Shown here: positions 57,578 through 64,000 of the stretch, one piece after another | How positions within the stretch are numbered: position 1 is the first letter of the stretch | How the letters are laid out: every line of letters begins with the position of its first letter | Assembly: GCF_000218685.1 (NCBI RefSeq) | Contig: NW_006763303.1 | Span: 248,001-312,000, forward strand | Direction: 5' to 3' | Source of the DNA: Serpula lacrymans var. lacrymans S7.9 | Taxonomy: Eukaryota; Basidiomycota; Agaricomycetes; Boletales; Serpulaceae | DNA: 64,000 nucleotides | Translations under genes and position numbers: made by a program | The notes under the pieces: model-generated | What the model saw: only the letters and a program-made list of their open reading frames with translations | Database searches by the model: none | Told to the model about the DNA's origin: nothing

Positions 57578-58631
57578 GTAGGTTCGAGTGAAACATATGC
57601 TAGTCTAATAGTGCGTTATATGAGCCGATGATGCCAACGTCGTAAATGGAGCTGATGAATAGCCAGGGTGATTACCACAGCTCTCGCAGAAGTATTGCAC
57701 AGGTGCCATGATATTTATTTCTTGTTCAACCAATACCAGGTGAACAATATAACATACGAGTGAGTGGTCAGAGTTTCACGGTATGGGACACACTTCAACG
57801 TGGTGTAATAGTGACCTCTCCGCCTGAGGATGGAGGATGATCGAGTTTAGAAGGGCAGCACAGCGAGATAGCACTCACATCTTTCTTATCTTTAGAAAAT
57901 TTGGCCATTTACGACGCAGTGAACCTCGCAAAGAACATGAACAGGTTCAAGTACTAACCAATTAGGGGAGAACATGAGTGCCAAAATGAGTTCCTCTTCG
58001 ATTGCATAGGTTCAAATCTTGTTGAGTCAATGTTTCAAAGTGTACAGCTATTTGAAGTTTGTAGCGGTCCAAAAAAATTCTAAATCGGTCACAAGTTCAT
58101 TTCGCAGCTGAACATCGTCCAATTGGGCATAAGTGGTCATTTCTCCCCAAGTCGCCACGTCGAACGGAGATAGTAGGCTGTACTTTATCAAAGGACTACT
58201 AAGGTGGTTAATAATTTTACCAAGTCCTGGTTGCGATGGAAAGGGTCCGCCAAATAAACCTAGTCGAGTGCTGCACTCGAATATGGTAGGAAAGCTCAGG
58301 ACCTTTGAGCAGGTATACTTGTCGCAGAATACATGAGAGCTAGGTTGAGAACAAATACTTTCATGTTTGCGTGGGCTTTTGTTGTCGATGTTGGCGCTGA
58401 CGACGACGGCAGAATACGGTCGCGCCTCAGGGAATAAAGGCAAGGGCCAGGGTCGAACCCTAGCCCAGCCCATCGATAAGGCCTGCCCTAAGGCACATGG
58501 CAATAGATGATCGATTCTTATTGATTTTTATCTAAAAATTTCAGACAACCGAGTCACAGACAATCAATCGCATCTCCTCCTTGTCCTCTTCTCCCATCTC
58601 CTTTATCGTTGCCGTATACTCGCAATACAAA
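57578..58631. promoter_or_regulatory. Intergenic region and promoter of the EF-1 gamma gene
   Basis: No gene recognised. A minus-strand frame (58048-58503) is open but looks random. The last 130 bases are pyrimidine-rich (ctcctccttgtcctcttctcc at about 58573), typical for a strong translation-factor promoter. Confidence 0.45.
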
Positions 58632-60336
58632 ATGTCTGCCGTTGGTACGCTTTGGACAGTCCCTGGAATGCGCCAGGCTATCGTCGTACGTGCTCTTTTG
58701 CAGCGATGATTAATCTTTACGAAACCGGAGGTCGCTTACATCGATACTCTTTGCATTTCCTGGATATCTAGATCAGGAGCGTTGCTGCTCTTGCTGGCCT
58801 TCAGCTCGACCTTCCTGAATACAAGCACTTTGAGGACAACAAAAAGCCCGAATTCACCGCAAAATTCCCCCATGGAAAGATCCCAGCTTTGGAGACTGCC
58901 GATGGCTTCAAGCTGTTTGAGGGAGCTCCCATTGCACGATATCGTCAGTATGCTTATGATCTTTAAATCTCTCTTATACCAGTCTGGAGGATATTTGAGA
59001 TTTGAGAATTGTATCATTATTATATTTATAATGATGGTGTTGACATGGAGGGCATAGTTACTATATAATCATCATCATGCTAGGGAATAATGTCACTTAA
59101 CGTTTTTTCTTATTCAGTTTCCACACTCGCCCCCAACTCGAATCTCTTGGGCACAAACGACCAGGAGGCAGCCCTCGTAGACCAATGGGTTCACTTCGCA
59201 GAGTCAGAAATCTCAACACCTAACGATATCATGTGGCAAATGTTGAACGGGTACCTTACACCGTACAACAAGCCTGTGAGTCTCTTTATTCCACTTTCTA
59301 ATTCGTCTGATTGTCCTGATAATATATCCACCGACTAGATCCACAACACGCTCGCTGAACGTCAGCTCCGCGCTATCAACACTCTTGAAACCGTTCTTGC
59401 CACCCGCACTTTCCTTGTTACCGAGCGCATCACCCTTGCAGATATCGTAGTGGCCTCCAGCTTTCAACGTGCTGTTGGCCTTGCTATTGACGCTTCCGCT
59501 CGTGCTAAGCTTCCCAACACAATCCGCCATTTCGAAACATTGGCTAACCAACCAAAGCTTAAGGAAATCTTTGGCGAGACTACCTACGTTGAGAAGGCTG
59601 CACAGTACGTTGCGCCAGCAAAGGAGAAGAAGCCTGCTGCTGCTGCCCCCGCCCCTGCTGCCCCTAAAGAAAAGAAACCAAAGAAGGTAGAAGACGATGA
59701 GGAGGATGAGCCTTTGGTTCCTGAAGAACCCAAAGCCAAGAACCCCCTCGACTCGCTCCCAAAATCAACTTTCAACCTCGAAGACTGGAAACGTGCCTAC
59801 TCTAACAAGGACACGCGCGGTCCTGGAGGAGCACTAGAGTGGTTCTACGAGAAGTATGCGCCTTCACATTTCTGATCACATTATACGCCGTTAACGCTGT
59901 TTTATCGCCCTCGTTCAGCTTCGACAAAGATGGTTTCTCAGTCTGGCGTGTTGACTTCAAATACAACGAGGAGCTCACGTTGACATTCATGTCCTCCAAC
60001 CAAATTGGCGGTTTCTTCAACCGTTTGGAGGCTTCGCGTAAATACCTCTTTGGTTCGGTTGGTGTTCTTGGCGAATCCAACGCGTCGATCATCGCCGGAG
60101 CTCTGATCCTGCGTGGTCAAGAAGCCACCCCCGTGGTTAATGCCGCCCCAGATTACGAGAGTTACGAATACAAGCAGCTCGATCTGGATAACGCAGATGA
60201 CAAGAAGTTCTTTGAGGGTGCTTTGGCCTGGGATCTCGAGATTGACGGCAAAGTTTGGAAAGACGGAAAGAACGTGAGTGTGCCCTTCCATTTGGCTCGT
60301 GCATTATGTGCTCATGTTTTCTTGCAGTTCAAGTAG
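58632..60336 (+). CDS. Translation elongation factor 1B gamma
   Basis: Gamma subunit of the eEF1B exchange factor complex, scaffolding the nucleotide exchange on eEF1A. The start at 58632 gives MSAVGTLWTVPGMRQAIVIR, a glutathione-transferase-like N-domain (LPEYKHFEDNKKPEFTAKFP, HGKIPALETADGFKLFEGAP). The C-terminal GST part spans LLGTNDQEAALVDQWVHFAE to ..PKLKEIFGET. An Ala/Pro/Lys linker (KKPAAAAPAPAAPKEKKPKK) and acidic stretch (EDDEEDEP) lead to the EF1G domain: STFNLEDWKRAYSNKDTRGP, FSVWRVDFKYNEEL, IGGFFNRLEASRKYLFGSVG, ending ..WKDGKNFK at 60336. About seven exons. The length, near 415 residues, is usual. Confidence 0.95.
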
Positions 60337-60893
60337 ATGTATCCTTATTACCATGCCGCGACGTGGTTGTACCTTCCTTGGTGGTGTTGTGAGGTGAACT
60401 GTAGTAGATCTTTGTCCAGATTGGTATCAATAGCTGTGTTGTGTTCTAGTTCATGATTAAGTATACGATTCGTTTCAGAAGTCATTATCAAGAAATATAG
60501 AGTCCAAAGGAAAGCTGAACCTTTGAGGGTATCTGTATCTGAGGGGAAGGCACAAAGGCTGAGGTATAATTTCACTCAATCTTAGCAGAAGGTCATGCTC
60601 ACAACAAGTCGAGATACGAGTACATCAAATTTTAATTATCACGTATCACGTCATGTCCAATTTCAAACTACAAAACCCAGTAAAAGTTACCAAACAAAAC
60701 CATGTCCCAGATCAGATATAACAGCGTTCAACCACACTTTTGGTCCCAGTACCATTTTACCGCAATCCAATGTCCGTTACCCATTTCACACCACATATTT
60801 AAGTTGATGTTTGAACCCTAATGGAGGTACCATGGTCAGTCAGAGCGTAGCTAGACGTAGCAGGCCGAGAGATTGTCTTTGTAGCCATTGTAC
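60337..60893. other. Convergent 3' intergenic region
   Basis: Between the stops of EF-1 gamma (+) and the secreted protein (-). AT-rich and without gene signal. Confidence 0.45.
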
Positions 60894-61750
60894 TTACTGG
60901 ACAAACCATGTCTGGTCACTCGCAACGCAATTGCCTCCGTGAGCGTTCTGGGTGGCCTGGCAGTTGAAGGCGATGTAATTAACGAGGCTGGACTACAATG
61001 GTATGCAACATATGCATTATTTATATATTCACGGAAGAACGGAGAATGACACGTACCCAGTCAGTCCTGCAATAGGTCAAGTTGTAGCTCGCCTGGTCGA
61101 TGAAGAACGTCTCGCAGGATTGGTATTGCATCACAACACCCGATGTGGCCTATTTTCGTAAAACAGACAGAGTTAACGATGAACTAGGCCTGAGCACCAA
61201 GTTAAAGTAAATGGGCTTACAGCGGTAATGTTGAAAAGTGCCCCTGTCCACACCACCGTCAGTGACTGGTTATGATGATGGGCGAAGTCAATAGGTACTT
61301 ACCGACGTTTTGGCTGTCGTACAATAACGCGTCGGCAATAACCTTGGATATGATGAGAATACGGAAAGGTAGGAGAGGCTAAGGAAGACTGACCTGGCAA
61401 TCATTCGGGTCGGGGCCTCCACCAGAGGGAGTGAAGCAGTTCGTGGTGCAAGTCGCACCGCACACGTTCACGGGGACAGCCTGACTCACGAGGCTCGTAG
61501 GGGCTTTCGGGGTGTTTGAACAGGTCACGATTTCGGACTTGACGTTCTGAGCTTCTCCGATGTACGAGGTAGAGACGACCTGCTGGTCCTCGCAGGTGAA
61601 GTCTGTAAACCAACACAAGCGCATCTTCCTCAGAACATGTATCGGTGAGATATCACGACATGACGAACCTGTACCACTAGTGGCAGGAGAACCATAGATG
61701 GCAGGGACCAAAGTAGATGCAAGAGCAAGAGCGAAGATTGTGAACTTCAT
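60894..61750 (-). CDS. Secreted cysteine-rich protein, function unknown
   Basis: Minus-strand gene with six exons that join in consistent phase. The signal peptide is MKFTIFALALASTLVPAIYG. The mature part runs SPATSGTDFTCEDQQVVSTS, ..AVPVNVCGATCTTNCFTPSG, GGPDPNDCQVIADALLYDSQ, NVGALFNITAATSGVVMQYQ, SCETFFIDQASYNLTYCRTD, WSSLVNYIAFNCQATQNAHG and GNCVASDQTWFVQ, stop 60894. About 190 residues with at least ten cysteines. The spacing resembles small secreted proteins of Agaricomycetes with no known role. The stop overlaps a GTAAGT donor and the +1 frame stays open, so the end could differ. Upstream, 61751-61830 would be the promoter. Confidence 0.78.
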
Positions 61751-64000
61751 ATTGAGAGTTATGCCGAGGGGGAGATGTATGCTAGACTGCTAGATCTCCA
61801 ACTTCTTCTGGCCCTTTTATGCAAAGTCATGGGCCTACCTGACACATGATCCGTCCTGAGAGCGGTCGTTTAGGAGGCGTCAGTTAGAAGCTCGGTGTCT
61901 TGACTTTGAACTTGAGCATATGGTCACCTGTCAACGGCCATTCTGTTGCTGTACTCGGGGGTTCAGTTCGAGACCGTCGATTTGAGTTATTTCAGGTAAT
62001 CCCGAGTACAGAGTTAGGAACCTTTGCAGAAAAGCGGCATAATTTGGTGAGTGAGACCTTAATGGATGATCGAACGGTCTCAGAATAGGACGTCATCCAG
62101 GAACAGGACGCGGGCATTAGCTTCCATGCAATGATGGCGTCTGTCTCTTTGTGGGGTGCTTGTACCACGGTGAGCATAGTCCAGTCCTCCAGTAGAAAGC
62201 ACATGACTCCCAAGTACATCATAATCATGGCTGTGTCTCTTCGTACCTAGCTGTTGAACAACAACCTTGACATGACCGGCTTTGCAAGGCCGTCATAATG
62301 CTTCGCCACGTTGGTGAATGACCATTACGGTACGCAAATTCCAGGCACTTACCGTCTCCGTCTCCATAGGACCAACAGAAATGTCAAGGCCTCTGTCAAA
62401 GATCCCCGTGGAGGGTTGATGGTGGAATCGGCTTTTCGGTGTAAAAGCCAGAGTGTTGAAGAACTGTCCCAGCACCACAACAGGAATCACTGCACACGAA
62501 AGACACCTATATCTACCCCCATCAGCCACATGCGCAACAAGCGAAACAGCGGGGAAGGTCCCTCAAAACTGTATGTGCATGGTCAAGACAAAGATTTCGA
62601 ATCAAGACACACCCATTGACGTACAACAGTACGCGTATGATTCACATGAGAAAATTTATCTCTACCAGTGTCCTGATTACTATGTCCTTCTTAACCTCCG
62701 AGTTCTAGTCAGACATAGTGAGTGGTACACTCATCCCCGAATCAAATTTAAAGTGGGCTTTGCTTCCAGGTCAGAGGCTTGATCTTCTTCCAAATAATGG
62801 TGATAATATAAGTTTCGGATAGCATTTGATTTTCTAGATAGTGTGGATTACTGGACTAGTTGAAGAAATGCCAGCGAGTGGTACAGGTTAACTCCCACTC
62901 GGAGTTGCCCGCATCAACAAATCAAACTACTTTGTATAGCGGCTTACTGTCGTTCCCCACCTTTTCGGACATACTGGGGATTCGGACAATTGTCTGAATA
63001 GGCACGTTCCACTTACAGTGTACTTTAGATAACTCTCTCGGTGAATTCTACGGCCTCAAAAACCCTCCTAGAAGTTTTTTCAGCTTGAAAAACAAAGTAG
63101 TTATTGAGTCCCGCATTTTTCACAGAAATCACTCCTGTTGTGCCAGTTTGGTGGGTACTATCGTTGGACAATAGGTGCAATTGGTCTGGGGAGAAGTTGA
63201 ATAAATCACCAGTCGTTGAGCTTTAGACTGTCGGAACTTGACCAGTAGATATGATTTTTTAGTTTTCTAGCTGCCTATGTAGAAAAATAAGCAAGAACTT
63301 GAAGCATTGGAGCAGCGGAACAAAACCGAAAAGACGACACATGTTTTGGAATGGTTCTGCAATTTCTGGTCACACTGGGTCACAGTGGCACTCACAGACC
63401 AAATCAGGCGGAGCTTACAAGTCAAATTCCGCCAGGTCACACCAAGTCCTGACGCTGGTGGTATCTAGCGGTCCTTGATTGATTATCTTGGTGTGTGATT
63501 GCCTGTTTCGGTCGCCTAGTCACGACTCCATCATTGTTTTCGTTTCTCCAGACACTTTGAGGCCCCAATCAGCTCAGTAAGTATCTGGCATTGTAGGGGC
63601 CTACCTATTGACGTTTTCTAGAAAGATATTGCAATATTCCCAGCATGAGATCTGGTCAAATCTGGCCATCTTTCCCTCAAAATTCACACTTCTGGAGTTC
63701 AAGAGCATAGTGTCAGGTCTGTCATTGTTGCTACAGATAAGCTATTCACTAAATTCTTTCACAATTATATTCTCTATACTATATTCTACATCTGACAATT
63801 TTCTAGCTACCTGTACAGTGATTGTTGAGCCTCTGGAGGCCCAAGTGCATATCTCTTACCGGTTGCATCCGGTGTCCAACGATAGTATCAGGAAATGTGA
63901 CTATGTGACGTCCGAATACTCAGTAGCATCTGAAATGGTGGGGAATGACAATATATGATACTAGCAGCGTGTAATCGCTCAGATATGATCTAGCAAAGAA
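61751..64000. other. Gene-poor right end
   Basis: About 2.2 kb in which I find no gene. ORFs of 60-116 codons exist on both strands (the longest at 63608-63958 plus), but none shows a known domain, signal peptide or splice pattern. No transposon terminus was recognised. Confidence 0.4.

Noticed and set aside
58440..58465. B-box-like agggtcgaaccct, possible tRNA gene
   Set aside because: No A box at the right distance and no acceptor or anticodon stem can be formed around it.
58048..58503. 151-codon minus ORF upstream of EF-1 gamma
   Set aside because: No domain, odd composition, no conserved start; probably chance.
63608..63958. 116-codon plus ORF near the right end
   Set aside because: Composition is AT-rich and hydrophobic by chance, with no signal peptide, splice pattern or known motif.

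Overview
The window is nuclear DNA from a filamentous basidiomycete, most likely an Agaricomycete. The genes are dense and carry short introns of about 45-75 bases with GT..AG ends. The transposons are those common in mushroom-forming fungi: Plavaka-type transposase, chromodomain Ty3/gypsy, Ty1/copia and a DIRS-order tyrosine-recombinase element. No species can be named from sequence alone.

The left arm (1-28.3 kb) is mostly housekeeping genes: the 3' end of an ESS2/DGCR14 splicing factor, eIF2D, the DIM1 rRNA dimethyltransferase, a secreted protein of a family I recall from basidiomycetes, cytosolic leucyl-tRNA synthetase (minus strand) and an unnamed protein with a CxxC. Two tandemly duplicated secreted CVNH (cyanovirin-N-like) lectins follow, then a KES1-type oxysterol-binding protein divergent from a PUS3/DEG1 pseudouridine synthase, a broken coiled-coil gene, an NHP6 HMG-box gene and ORC2. 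Between ORC2 and the transposons lie gene remnants and one very small Asn/Thr-rich gene.

The middle (about 29.1-54.15 kb) is a nested transposon block. It holds a Plavaka transposase gene split by other insertions, copia pieces (LTR, gag-integrase, and a separate RT), and two near-identical 1.8-kb LTRs facing opposite ways. Each of these LTRs carries an intact 180-codon ORF. The block also holds a decayed transposon-linked gene, a 4-kb TIR element with an apparent 8-bp target duplication whose interior is an 84-bp minisatellite of palindromes, a decayed DIRS-like RT-RNase H-tyrosine recombinase element, and a 5'-truncated, internally deleted gypsy element with its 3' LTR. Several in-frame stops in these elements sit where a C-to-T change would explain them.

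The right arm (54.2-64 kb) returns to host genes: an L-amino-acid-oxidase-like flavoenzyme, elongation factor 1B gamma and a secreted cysteine-rich protein. The last 2.2 kb shows no recognisable gene.

The most unusual items are the palindrome-packed TIR element, the LTR-embedded ORF, the paired cysteine losses in one CVNH copy, and an upstream module shared by three minus-strand loci.
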